Assembly: GCF_034720595.1 (NCBI RefSeq)
Contig: NZ_JAYESJ010000001.1
Location: 2,501-66,500 of the forward strand
Length of the DNA stretch: 64,000 nt
Direction of reading: 5' to 3'
Source of the DNA: Rhizobium sp. CC-YZS058
GTDB lineage: Bacteria > Pseudomonadota > Alphaproteobacteria > Rhizobiales > Rhizobiaceae
Shown one piece after another: positions 8,330 through 16,522 of this stretch. The notes beneath the pieces are model-generated. The model made no database searches. It was not told the DNA's origin and was given only the letters and a program-made list of their open reading frames with translations. The position numbers were made by a program, and so were the translations under genes. Position 1 is the stretch's first letter. Each line of letters opens with the position of its first letter.

Positions 8330-10027
8330 ATGAAGAAGTTGATCAACGATCCGATCCATGTCGTGCGCGACATGCTGGAAGGAGTGGTGGCGCTGAACCC
8401 TGGCGCCGTTCTGCTCGCAGAGGAAAGCGTCGTCATCCGCTCAGACATCCCGGCTGCTGAGGCCCGCAAGGTCGCGGTGCTTTCCGGGGGCGGCAGTGGT
8501 CATGAGCCGGCGCATGCCGGCTATGTCGGGTCGGGTCTTTTGAGCGCTGCCGTGGCGGGGGATGTGTTCACCTCGCCCAGCACCGATGCCGTGCTCGCCG
8601 GCATCCGCGCGGTGGCCGGACCAGCCGGCGCCCTGCTGATCGTCAAGAACTATACCGGCGACCGCCTGAATTTCGGTCTTGCCGCAGAGCTGGCGCGAGC
8701 GGAAGGCATTCCGGTCGAGGTCGTGGTTGTTGCCGATGATGTGGCGCTGAGGGAGACGGTGCCCGCCGAACGCCGGCGGGGCATCGCCGGGACGGTGCTG
8801 ATTCACAAGCTGGCCGGAGCCGCCGCCGAACAGGGTTTGCCCCTGGAAGCCGTTGCGGAGATCGCTCGAACGGCGGCTGCGGGCCTCGCCTCCATGGGCA
8901 TTTCGCTCGGCGCCTGCACGCTGCCCGCCGTCGGCAAGCCGGGCTTCGTGCTCGGCGAGCAGGAGATCGAAGTGGGGCTCGGCATTCATGGCGAGCAGGG
9001 TGTACGGCGGATGCCGATCGCCCCGGCCGATGCCTTGGTCGGGCTTGTTCTGGACGCCATGCGGGAAGATGGGCGCCTTGCCGCCGGCAGCCATGTGGCG
9101 CTGCTGGTCAACGGGCTCGGGGCAACGCCGCTGATGGAACTGGCGATCGTCGCGCGCGCTGCGCTGGCCTGGCTGGCAACGGCGGGCGTGGTCGTCGAGC
9201 GGGCCTGGGCGGGCACCTTTCTGTCCGCCTTGGACATGCCTGGCTTCTCGCTTTCCGTCCTGCCGGTCGACGATGCTGCTCTGGCGCGTCTTGATGCGCC
9301 AACGCAGGCGCCGGCCTGGCCGCGCGGCGGCGCGCTCAACCCGATGCCGAGACTGGCGCCACTGCCTGCCCAACCGGCTCCGCCGAAAGGCGGCTCGATC
9401 TCACCGGCCGGCGCGCAGCTCCATTCCATTGCCCGCACGGTTGCCCAGGCTCTGATCGAGGCCGAGCCGGAGCTGACCGAACTCGACAGCGTCACCGGCG
9501 ACGGCGATCTCGGCGCCAGCATGACGCGGGCCGGGGAGGCTATTCTTGCCTTGGGGAAAGACGCCTTTCCCACGGTGCCGGACGGGCTTCTGGCTGTGGC
9601 GGCGACGTTGCGCCGGGCGATCGGCGGCAGTTCGGGCCCGTTCTACGCAACCGGCTTGATGCGCGCTGCCCGCGCACTCCCGCAGGATGAGGCACCGTCC
9701 GCGAGAGACCTTGCCCGCGCCTTTGCCGCAGCCGTGGACGCCATCTCCGAGCTCGGCGGTGCAAGGCTCGGGGATCGCACCATGGTCGATGGGCTGCGCC
9801 CGGCCGCCGAAGCCTTCATCTCTGCGCTTGACCGCGGCGCCGCGCCCGGCGCTGCCTGGGCAGCGGCCGTGGAGGCGGGACGCGCCGGCGCCGAATCGAC
9901 CGCGTCGATGAAACCGCGGCTTGGCCGCGCGAGCTATCTGGGCGACCGCGCCCTTGGACATGCGGATGCGGGCGCTGTGGCGGTGAGCATCTGGCTCGCG
10001 GCGATCGGCCGGGCTGGAGCGCGGTGA
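8330..10027 (+). CDS. ATP-dependent dihydroxyacetone kinase (DhaK-DhaL fusion)
   Basis: A 565-aa single-chain kinase like Citrobacter freundii DAK (552 aa). The DhaK domain (residues 1-325) has GGGSGHEPAHAGYVG and His220 in GLGIHGEQGVRR, the residue that binds dihydroxyacetone covalently. A Pro-rich linker (about 325-355) leads to the DhaL domain (360-565), with Asp386, Asp391 and Asp393 (LDSVTGDGDLG) as Mg-ATP ligands and GGSSGPFYATG downstream. It phosphorylates dihydroxyacetone to DHAP in the cytoplasm; relatives act on erythrulose or glyceraldehyde. A strong RBS (GAGGAGGAG) precedes the ATG. Its stop overlaps the xth start by four bases (GTGA). Confidence 0.93.
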   Translation: MKKLINDPIHVVRDMLEGVVALNPGAVLLAEESVVIRSDIPAAEARKVAVLSGGGSGHEPAHAGYVGSGLLSAAVAGDVFTSPSTDAVLAGIRAVAGPAGALLIVKNYTGDRLNFGLAAELARAEGIPVEVVVVADDVALRETVPAERRRGIAGTVLIHKLAGAAAEQGLPLEAVAEIARTAAAGLASMGISLGACTLPAVGKPGFVLGEQEIEVGLGIHGEQGVRRMPIAPADALVGLVLDAMREDGRLAAGSHVALLVNGLGATPLMELAIVARAALAWLATAGVVVERAWAGTFLSALDMPGFSLSVLPVDDAALARLDAPTQAPAWPRGGALNPMPRLAPLPAQPAPPKGGSISPAGAQLHSIARTVAQALIEAEPELTELDSVTGDGDLGASMTRAGEAILALGKDAFPTVPDGLLAVAATLRRAIGGSSGPFYATGLMRAARALPQDEAPSARDLARAFAAAVDAISELGGARLGDRTMVDGLRPAAEAFISALDRGAAPGAAWAAAVEAGRAGAESTASMKPRLGRASYLGDRALGHADAGAVAVSIWLAAIGRAGAR

Positions 10028-10794
10028 AGATCGCGACCTACAATGTGAACGGCATCAATGGCCGGCTGCCGATCCTGCTCCGCTGGCTCGGCGAGGCCAA
10101 GCCCGACATCGTCTGCCTTCAGGAGTTGAAGGCTGCGGGCGAAAACTTCCCGCGCCTAGCTTTGGAGAAAGCCGGCTATGGAGCGGTCTGGCTGGGCCAG
10201 AAGTCCTGGAACGGGGTGGCCATCCTTGCCCGCGATCAGGAGCCGCTGGAAACGCGGCGTGGGTTGCCCGGCGATCCCGAGGACCAGGAGAGCCGTTACA
10301 TCGAGGCGGCAGTACAGGGCGTTCTGATCGGCTGCCTCTATCTGCCCAACGGCAATCCGGCGCCGGGCCCGAAGTTTCGCGCCAAGCTGCGGTGGTTCGA
10401 GCGGCTTCAGGCCTACGCGGCCGAGATTTTGGCGCTGGAGGTGCCGGTGGCGCTCATCGGTGACTTCAACGTCATGCCGACCGATCTCGATGTCTACAAG
10501 CCGGAGCGCTGGCGTGACGACGCGCTGTTTCGCCCGGAGGTCCGCAAAGCCTATGCGAGGCTGCTGGCCCAGGGATGGACCGACGCGCTGCGCCATCTTC
10601 ATCCGGACGAGCGGATCTACACGTTCTGGAATTATCTGAGAAACAGCTATGCCCGCGATGCGGGGCTACGCATCGACCACCTGCTGCTCAGCCCTGATCT
10701 GGCGCCGTCCCTGCGTGCGGCGGGGGTCGATCGAACCGTCAGAGGCTGGGCCAAGTCCAGCGACCATGCGCCGGTGTGGATCGAGATCGATTGA
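10024..10794 (+). CDS. xth: Exodeoxyribonuclease III (AP endonuclease)
   Basis: A 256-aa endonuclease/exonuclease/phosphatase-fold protein. ExoIII catalytic motifs are complete: QELK with Glu34, YLPNGNP near 107, GDFNVMP with Asp147 and Asn149, RIDHLLLS with Asp218, and SDHAPV with Asp247-His248. It incises DNA at abasic sites and removes 3' blocking groups in base-excision repair. The GTG start overlaps the kinase stop (GTGA), so translation is coupled although the functions are unrelated. The length is typical for ExoIII. Confidence 0.95.
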   Translation: MKIATYNVNGINGRLPILLRWLGEAKPDIVCLQELKAAGENFPRLALEKAGYGAVWLGQKSWNGVAILARDQEPLETRRGLPGDPEDQESRYIEAAVQGVLIGCLYLPNGNPAPGPKFRAKLRWFERLQAYAAEILALEVPVALIGDFNVMPTDLDVYKPERWRDDALFRPEVRKAYARLLAQGWTDALRHLHPDERIYTFWNYLRNSYARDAGLRIDHLLLSPDLAPSLRAAGVDRTVRGWAKSSDHAPVWIEID

Positions 10795-10833
10795 CGCCGG
10801 GTTGGCCGGTCCGCCAGCCCCGGAAACGCGAAA

Positions 10834-10852
10834 GGCCCGGCAATGCCGGGCC
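10834..10852. terminator. Hairpin between convergent xth and PRC-barrel genes
   Basis: GGCCCGGC (10834-10841) pairs perfectly with GCCGGGCC (10845-10852) around AAT. On the - strand it is followed by TTTCG, so it suits the PRC-barrel gene better; it may serve both. Confidence 0.65.
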
Positions 10853-10874
10853 CATGCGGTCCAAACAACGCTGA

Positions 10875-11171
10875 TCAGTGCTTGTGCTCGGGCATGTCCT
10901 TGAGCTGGTCCTTGGTCCAGCTCGTGACGGCATGCACGTCGCCGGATTCGTCGCGCATGAAATCGAGGTCGCTCAGCGGGACAGCGACGGGCTTTGCGCC
11001 GATGCCGAGGAAACCGCCGACATCGATGATGGCCTTGCTGCCGAAGCCGGAGCCATGGACATGGTCCACCTTGCCGACCTTGTGGTCGTCCGCTCCATAA
11101 ACGGTGGCACCCTCGAGTACGGCCGGGGTCAGCTCGGTTTCGGTCAGGCGAACATGTTTGCTATGATCCAT
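10875..11171 (-). CDS. PRC-barrel protein (DUF2171-like)
   Basis: A 98-aa soluble protein. The pattern EGATVYGADDHKVGKVDHVH followed by the small beta-strand KAIIDVGGFLGIGAKPVAVP is a PRC-barrel fold, as in DUF2171 and the photosynthetic reaction-centre H-subunit barrel. The N- and C-termini are His-rich (DHSKH, PEHKH). The start at 11171 is fixed by AAAGGAGGAAACGACA just upstream. Rhizobia have many small PRC-barrel proteins, often stress-induced; the exact role is unknown. The gene stands alone. Confidence 0.8.
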   Translation of the reverse strand: MDHSKHVRLTETELTPAVLEGATVYGADDHKVGKVDHVHGSGFGSKAIIDVGGFLGIGAKPVAVPLSDLDFMRDESGDVHAVTSWTKDQLKDMPEHKH

Positions 11172-11252
11172 TGTCGTTTCCTCCTTTTCTTGGTTAGCGG
11201 ATACGCAACGCCTCACCGGCTTCTTCTGTTCCACCTTTCGCTCAGCCCGTCT

Positions 11253-12182
11253 TCACGTCGATGCGACGGCGGACGAGGGGGATGATGAACGCTGGAGCGA
11301 TCGCACCAACGCGTCGATCGTCATCCGCAGCCGCATCGGCATGTAGTCTCGGTCCGGCCAGACCAGCGATGTCTCGATCTCGCTCGCGCCTTCGTCGACA
11401 AGCAGGGGCACGAGGCGGCCGCTGGCGAGCGGCTCCTCGATCAGCCAGTCGGGAAGATGGGCGATGCCCATGCCGGCCAGCGCCGCATCGACGATGGCTT
11501 CCAGATTGTCGAACTTCAGCCGCCAGCTCACCCGGCAGTCGAAAGGCGTTCCGTCCGGCCGGCGCAGTTGCCAGGGAAAGACCTGGTTGTTGCGCCAGTA
11601 GACCAGAGCCTCGTGCTCGCTGAGGTCTGCGCTGCTGCCGGGCGCTCCGCGACGCTCGAGATAGGATGGCGCGGCGCAGATGATTTTCTTCTGACGGGTC
11701 AGCTTGCGCATGCGCAGGCCCGCCCCGGCAACGATCGGCCCTTGCCGGACTGCCAGGTCGAAGCCTTCGCCGATCACATCGACGACGAGATCGCTGAAGC
11801 GCAGGTCGAGCTCCAGCTTCGGATGCCTGGCGGCAAGCCGCATCAGGATCGGCGCGATCCGGTGGCGGCCGAAGAGGACCGGCATGGAAATGCGCAGCGC
11901 GCCGATGACCTCGCTCTTGCCGGATTCGAGCAGAGCCTGGCCAGCATGCAGCTCGTGCAGCGCCCGCTGGCAGCGCTCGTAATAGGCCTGCCCATCCTCC
12001 GTCAGGCTCAGCGCCCGCGTGGTGCGCTGGAAAAGCCGGACGCCCAGCCGCGCCTCCAGCCGCGCGATCGCCTTGCCCACGGCCGAGCGGGACAGGGCAA
12101 GCCGCTCGCCGGCCCGGGCGAAGCCGCCTGCCTCCACGGTTTCGATGAACACCGCCAAACCCTCGAACCGATCGCGCATCAC
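11253..12182 (-). CDS. LysR-family transcriptional regulator
   Basis: A 309-aa LysR protein. The N-terminal helix-turn-helix is at residues 5-60 (AGGFARAGERLALSRSAVGK, then IARLEARLGVRLFQRTTRAL), and an effector-binding domain follows (GALRISMPVLFGRHRIAPIL onward). Two ATG codons (12182, 12179) can start it. It is divergent from the flavodoxin-like reductase gene across about 100 bp that hold an interrupted inverted repeat, so it probably controls that gene and itself. The CrgA/AaeR-like sequence gives no inducer; a quinone or aromatic signal would fit the target. Confidence 0.92.
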   Translation of the reverse strand: MMRDRFEGLAVFIETVEAGGFARAGERLALSRSAVGKAIARLEARLGVRLFQRTTRALSLTEDGQAYYERCQRALHELHAGQALLESGKSEVIGALRISMPVLFGRHRIAPILMRLAARHPKLELDLRFSDLVVDVIGEGFDLAVRQGPIVAGAGLRMRKLTRQKKIICAAPSYLERRGAPGSSADLSEHEALVYWRNNQVFPWQLRRPDGTPFDCRVSWRLKFDNLEAIVDAALAGMGIAHLPDWLIEEPLASGRLVPLLVDEGASEIETSLVWPDRDYMPMRLRMTIDALVRSLQRSSSPSSAVAST

Positions 12183-12186
12183 GCCT

Positions 12187-12260
12187 CATTGTAGAATTGG
12201 ACGCCCAGGATCTGGGAAGATTTGTCTCCCCATACACGGCGAATTCTACCGTAGACAATG
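12187..12260. promoter_or_regulatory. Divergent LysR control region with interrupted inverted repeat
   Basis: CATTGTAGAATTG at 12187-12199 recurs inverted at 12241-12260, where six extra bases split the CATTG and TAGAATT parts. It sits between the LysR gene and its divergent neighbour, where LysR proteins bind. Confidence 0.5.
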
Positions 12261-12284
12261 GCGGACGCAAGAAGGAGGTCGCAG

Positions 12285-12860
12285 ATGAAGATTGCCGTGA
12301 TCTACCACAGTGGTTCCGGACATACGGCCCGCGTGGCACAGAAGGTGGCCGAAGGGGTGCAGCGAGTCGAGGGTGCCCGCGTCGAGCTGATCGCGCTGAC
12401 CGGCGGTCCCGTGCCCTGGGAACGGCTGGAGGCAAGCGACGCGCTCATCTTCGGGGCGCCGACCTATAACGGCTCGCTTAGCGCCGGCTTCAAACAGTTC
12501 ATGGAAGACTCGACCAGGCCGGCCTGGATCGAGCAGAAATGGCGCAACAAGCTGGCAGCCGGCTTCACCAATTCCGGCGCCCAGCATGGCGACAAGTTGA
12601 ATGCGCTGATCGGCCTGTCGCTCTTTGCCGCGCAGCACGGGATGATCTGGGTCGGTCTCGACCTGATGCCCGGCAACAGCAGCAGCACGGGCAGCACGGC
12701 CGACCTCAATCGCCACGGCAGCTGGCTCGGCGTCATGACCCAGTCGAACAACGACCAGAGCGCCGACGACACGCCGAACAGCAGCGACCTCGAGACCGCA
12801 GCCTATCTCGGCGAGCGTGTCGCCACCGTCACCCGACGCCATCTCGCGGGCAAGGCCTGA
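12285..12860 (+). CDS. Flavodoxin-like NAD(P)H:quinone/FMN reductase
   Basis: A 191-aa flavodoxin-fold protein. The FMN phosphate loop is IYHSGSGHTARVAQKV (residues 6-21), with FGAPTYNGSLSAGFKQFM near residue 56 matching WrbA-type quinone reductases. Such enzymes reduce quinones by two electrons, avoiding semiquinone radicals. The start at 12285 is chosen for the strong RBS GAAGGAGG six bases upstream. It is divergent from a LysR gene and 67 bp ahead of the CMD-fold gene on the same strand, with which it probably forms a detoxification operon. Confidence 0.85.
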   Translation: MKIAVIYHSGSGHTARVAQKVAEGVQRVEGARVELIALTGGPVPWERLEASDALIFGAPTYNGSLSAGFKQFMEDSTRPAWIEQKWRNKLAAGFTNSGAQHGDKLNALIGLSLFAAQHGMIWVGLDLMPGNSSSTGSTADLNRHGSWLGVMTQSNNDQSADDTPNSSDLETAAYLGERVATVTRRHLAGKA

Positions 12861-12927
12861 CGCGGGCAAGCCGCGCGAGCTCGCGCTGAAACCAGACCCC
12901 TTCTCTTCCTGATCGAGGAACGTTCTC

Positions 12928-13641
12928 ATGTCCCCTTTTCCCACCGTCAGCCTGGATGACGTCAAGGCGGTTTCGCCGGCGCTCGCCCATTACACCGCCG
13001 ATGCCTTGACGCAGGCGTTGTGGAGCCGGCCTGGTCTCTCGAAGCGCGACCGCAGCCTTGTCACCGTCGCGGCGCTGATCGCCAGTGAACGCAGCATCGG
13101 CTTTGCCCATTATTTCGCCCGAGCGCTCGACTGCGGCGTCACTCCGGCCGAGCTGTCCGAGATCGTCACGCAGGTGGCCTTCTATGCCGGCTGGTCCACC
13201 GCCTTCTCCGCAAGCCTTGCGCTAAAATCGCTGTTCGAGGACCGCGGCATCGGCACCGATCAACTGCCGCCGGTCTCGCCCGATCTGCTGCCGGCCGATG
13301 AGGCGCTGCCGGGCGATGCGATCCGGAAAGCTATCCTGGAAGAGCGCTTCGGCGGTTTCGTGCCGGGCCTCGTCGCGGTGACGAACAGCCTGCTCTATGG
13401 CGAGGTCTGGCTTCGGCCGGGGCTCTCGCCGCGGGACCGCAATCTGGTGACGATCGTCGCCTTCATCGCTGCGGGCCAGATGGAGTTCTTCGGGCTTTAT
13501 CTCGACAAGGCCGTTCGCATGGGCGTGACGCGGGAGGAGGTGGCCGAGGCGATCACCCATCTCGCCTTCTATCTCGGCTGGCCGGCCGCGCTTTCGGCCG
13601 CCAATGCCGCCACGGCCTATTTCGCCGCACAGGCAGCGTGA
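12928..13641 (+). CDS. Duplicated carboxymuconolactone decarboxylase-fold protein
   Basis: A 237-aa protein made of two AhpD/CMD-fold repeats. The repeat units are LSKRDRSLVTVAALIA ... ELSEIVTQVAFYAGW (residues 37-92) and LSPRDRNLVTIVAFIA ... EVAEAITHLAFYLGW (165-218). Neither repeat has the CxxC pair of AhpD peroxidases, so thiol peroxidase activity is not expected; a gamma-carboxymuconolactone decarboxylase-like or lactone-handling role is possible. It follows the flavodoxin-like reductase gene and is probably in the same LysR-controlled operon. Confidence 0.85.
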   Translation: MSPFPTVSLDDVKAVSPALAHYTADALTQALWSRPGLSKRDRSLVTVAALIASERSIGFAHYFARALDCGVTPAELSEIVTQVAFYAGWSTAFSASLALKSLFEDRGIGTDQLPPVSPDLLPADEALPGDAIRKAILEERFGGFVPGLVAVTNSLLYGEVWLRPGLSPRDRNLVTIVAFIAAGQMEFFGLYLDKAVRMGVTREEVAEAITHLAFYLGWPAALSAANAATAYFAAQAA

Positions 13642-13687
13642 ACGGACGACCAGAGCAGGCGGTGCCCCGGCGCCGCCTGTTTTCGCG

Positions 13688-14878
13688 TCAGGCAGAGAGC
13701 GCCGTGTCGAGCTGGTCGACGGCGGCGATCACCCCGCGCAGTTCCGCCAGGCCCTTCAGCCGGCCGATGCAGGAATAGCCGGGATTGACGGTCTTGGTCT
13801 GGTCGTCGATCAGCAGATGGCCGTGATCGGGGCGGAAGGGAATGGTGCTGTCGGCGCGCCCGGCCTGCTTGCGCCGCTCTTCCTCCCGCCGCAGCACCGA
13901 GACCAGCGACACCATGTTGACGTCACCGTCCAGATGGTCGGATTCGATGAAGGAGCCGTCGGCCTCCGTCTTCACATTGCGCAGATGCACGAAGTGGATG
14001 CGCTCGGCAAAACGCCGCGCCATCGCCACCACGTCATTGTCCGAGCGGGATCCATAGGAGCCGGCGCACAGCGTGATGCCATTCGCTGGGTCGTCGACGG
14101 ATGAAAGCAGATGCGCGACATCCGCGTCGCGCGAGACGACGCGCGGCAGGCCGAAGAGCGAGAAGGGCGGATCGTCCGGATGGATGGCCAGGCGTACGCC
14201 GCACTCCGCCGCAACCGGCACGACCTCTTTCAGGAATTCGATCAGGTTCGCACGCATGTCGTCCGACGTCACGCCGTCGAAACTGTCGATCTGCGCGCGG
14301 ATGCCCTCGCGCGTGTGGCTGTCTTCCTTGCCGGGCAGGCCGGCAATGATGTTGGTTTCCAGCGTGGCGATTTCACTGTCGGAAAGGGCCGCAAGGCGGG
14401 CGCGCGCGGTCTCGACCAGTGCCGGCGGATAGTCTGCTTCGGCCTGCCTGCGCTTCAGCACGAACAGGTCATAGGCGGCGAAATCCGCCATGTCGAAGCG
14501 CAGCGCCAGGCCGCCGGTCGCGGTGGGGAAGCGTAAGTTGGTCCGCGTCCAGTCGACCACCGGCATGAAATTGTAGCAGACGACCGGAATGCCGGCCCGG
14601 CCGAGCGCCGCCAGGCTGTCCTTCCAGCTGTCGACATAGGAGCGCCAGGCGCCGCTGCGCAGCTTGATCGCCGAATTGACCGGAATGCTCTCGCAGACCG
14701 ACCAGACCATGCCGGCCGCTTCGATCAGCCGCTTGTGCGACAGCACGTCCTCATCCGTCCAGCTGCGGCCGTCATAGATATGGTGAAGCGCCGTGACGAT
14801 GCCATGCGCGCCGGCCTGGCGGGCATGCGACAGGGTCACCGGGTCCTTGGGCCCAAACCATCGCCAGCTTTCCAACAT
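13688..14878 (-). CDS. uxuA: D-mannonate dehydratase
   Basis: A 396-aa protein close to the length of E. coli UxuA (394). It opens with ESWRWFGPKDPVTLSHARQA, a UxuA hallmark, and contains the TIM-barrel metal-site region around LAIHPDDPPFSLFGLPRVVS and the later DGHLLIDDQ-like segment (RPDHGHLLIDDQ). It dehydrates D-mannonate to 2-keto-3-deoxygluconate in hexuronate breakdown. The start ATG at 14878 follows GCGGAGGA; the frame runs further upstream without support. The gene is divergent from a GntR regulator across an operator-rich gap and convergent with the CMD gene. Confidence 0.95.
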   Translation of the reverse strand: MLESWRWFGPKDPVTLSHARQAGAHGIVTALHHIYDGRSWTDEDVLSHKRLIEAAGMVWSVCESIPVNSAIKLRSGAWRSYVDSWKDSLAALGRAGIPVVCYNFMPVVDWTRTNLRFPTATGGLALRFDMADFAAYDLFVLKRRQAEADYPPALVETARARLAALSDSEIATLETNIIAGLPGKEDSHTREGIRAQIDSFDGVTSDDMRANLIEFLKEVVPVAAECGVRLAIHPDDPPFSLFGLPRVVSRDADVAHLLSSVDDPANGITLCAGSYGSRSDNDVVAMARRFAERIHFVHLRNVKTEADGSFIESDHLDGDVNMVSLVSVLRREEERRKQAGRADSTIPFRPDHGHLLIDDQTKTVNPGYSCIGRLKGLAELRGVIAAVDQLDTALSA

Positions 14879-14892
14879 CACGCATCCTCCGC

Positions 14893-14969
14893 TTATGTTG
14901 GACAATAGGGACAAAATTTGGTCGATTTGGCAAGATGCAAATCGATTTGCAAAATTATGGCCAACATAA
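14893..14969. promoter_or_regulatory. uxuA-gntR divergent operator region
   Basis: Two nested symmetric elements lie between the divergent genes. A 9-bp inverted repeat has TTATGTTGG at 14893-14901 and CCAACATAA at 14961-14969. Inside it is the perfect 14-bp palindrome GCAAATCGATTTGC at 14937-14950. These are probably binding sites of the adjacent FadR-subfamily regulator and would control both promoters. Confidence 0.65.
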
Positions 14970-14999
14970 TAAGCAGGAACCGGACAATGGGAGGCTCGT

Positions 15000-15734
15000 G
15001 TGCCAGGCATGCCGGAACAGGACGGCCGCAGTTCGGCGGTCGATGAGGTTGTCGGTCAGATCCGCAGCCTGATCCGCGCGCGCGGCCTTCGCGTCGGCGA
15101 TGTCCTGCCTGGGGAGCTTGAGCTCGCGGAGATGTTCGGCTCCAGCCGAAACACGGTGCGCGAAGCCTTCCGGACCTTGAAAGCCTATGGCATCGCCGAA
15201 TCGCGCCAGAAACTCGGCGCGGTACTGACCGACCAGCACCAGACCGCGATGCGCGATCTCTTTGCCTTCGCCATGGATGTCTCGGCCGATGCCTTCCAGG
15301 ATATCCAGGGCTATCGGCGGCTCACCGAGATGAATCTCTTCGATCTCCTGGTGGAGAACCTGTCGGCCGAAATGATGGCGGCGATCGAAAGCATCAATGC
15401 GGCGATCCCCCTGGCCGAGAGCGCGGAGGAGGCTTCCGCCCTCGATTTCCGGTTTCACATGATGCTGGTCGCTTCTGCCGGCAACCGGACGCTGACCGAA
15501 ACCTATGGCATGCTGCAGCCGGTAATTCAGCGGCTGATGATGGCCGGCAAGTCCCGCCGCTCGACGCTCGAAAGCGTCTGCCGCGAGCATCAGGCCATTC
15601 TGGACGCGCTGAAAGCCCGCGACAGGATCGGCTTCGCCTATCACATGGACCGACATTTGAGCGCAGGCCTGGTGTTCATTCCGGACGCCGGAGTCGAGGC
15701 GCAGGACGCAAGAGGAGGCGGCACTGGTGGGTGA
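15000..15734 (+). CDS. GntR-family (FCD/FadR-type) regulator of the uronate genes
   Basis: A 244-aa regulator. The winged helix is at residues 12-75 (GELELAEMFGSSRNTVREAF) and the C-terminal all-helical FCD ligand domain follows (metal-site-like His in FRFHMMLVASAGN and YHMDRHLSAG). The GTG start at 15000 has GGGAGG five bases upstream; an ATG nine bases later is the alternative. It overlaps the SDR gene by eight bases. It faces uxuA and probably senses a hexuronate or its breakdown product, as UxuR/ExuR do in E. coli; the effector is inferred. Confidence 0.9.
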   Translation: MPGMPEQDGRSSAVDEVVGQIRSLIRARGLRVGDVLPGELELAEMFGSSRNTVREAFRTLKAYGIAESRQKLGAVLTDQHQTAMRDLFAFAMDVSADAFQDIQGYRRLTEMNLFDLLVENLSAEMMAAIESINAAIPLAESAEEASALDFRFHMMLVASAGNRTLTETYGMLQPVIQRLMMAGKSRRSTLESVCREHQAILDALKARDRIGFAYHMDRHLSAGLVFIPDAGVEAQDARGGGTGG

Positions 15735-16506
15735 GTTTACGGGTAAGGTGGCGGTGGTCACCGGGACGACCGGCATCGGCCGCGCCGTCGGTCTGCATCT
15801 CGCGCAGCGCGGGGCGAAGGTCGTCGCGCTCGGCATCGATCGCGCCGCCAATGCGGCCCTGGCTCTCGATGGCGCGGGCCATGATCTCCTCGTCCTGGAA
15901 ACCGACGTTGCGGACCCCGCTGCCGTTGAAGCCGCCATCGCCCGAGCCTCAGCGCTCCAAGGCGGGATCGACATCATCGTCAATGCCGCAGCGGTGCACC
16001 CCTATGGCGACGCGGTCGAGACCTCGTTCGAGACCTTCATGCGCTGCATGGCCGTCAATGTCGGCTCCATCCATCTGATGGCGCAGGCCGGCGTTCCGGA
16101 AATGCGCAAGCGCGGCGGCGGCGTCATCGTCAATCTCTCCAGCGTTCAGGGTCATGCCTGCCAGAGCGGGGTCGCGGCCTATGTGGCGTCCAAGGGGGCG
16201 ATCCATGCGCTGACCCGGGCCATGGCGCTCGATTTCGCGAAGGACCGGATCCGCGTCGTTTCCGTCAGCCCCGGTTCGGTGCGCACCCCGATCCTCGCGC
16301 TTGCCGCCCGCACGCTCTCCGGGCCGAATGCGGAGATCGAGGACGTCTTTGCCCGCTTCGGCGCCGCCCATCCGATCGGCCGCATCGGCGAGCCGGAAGA
16401 GGTCGCCGCCTTCATCGCGTTCCTCGCCTCCGACCAGGCAGGCTTCATCACCGGCAGCGACCATCGCATCGATGGCGGCCTGACCGCCGGCATCGGCGTG
16501 CGCTGA
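15727..16506 (+). CDS. Short-chain dehydrogenase, possible fructuronate/mannonate oxidoreductase
   Basis: A 259-aa classical SDR. The nucleotide-binding motif is VVTGTTGIGRAVG (residues 10-22), with NAAA near 92, the catalytic Ser in NLSSVQGH and Tyr-x3-Lys in YVASKGAIHA. The substrate cannot be read from sequence. Lying between the GntR regulator (8-bp overlap) and the D-lyxose isomerase-like gene, and opposite uxuA, it is a candidate for the fructuronate-to-mannonate step that UxuB carries out in E. coli; no UxuB is present in this window. Confidence 0.8.
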   Translation: MGEFTGKVAVVTGTTGIGRAVGLHLAQRGAKVVALGIDRAANAALALDGAGHDLLVLETDVADPAAVEAAIARASALQGGIDIIVNAAAVHPYGDAVETSFETFMRCMAVNVGSIHLMAQAGVPEMRKRGGGVIVNLSSVQGHACQSGVAAYVASKGAIHALTRAMALDFAKDRIRVVSVSPGSVRTPILALAARTLSGPNAEIEDVFARFGAAHPIGRIGEPEEVAAFIAFLASDQAGFITGSDHRIDGGLTAGIGVR

Positions 16507-16522
16507 GAAAGAAAGATCAACC

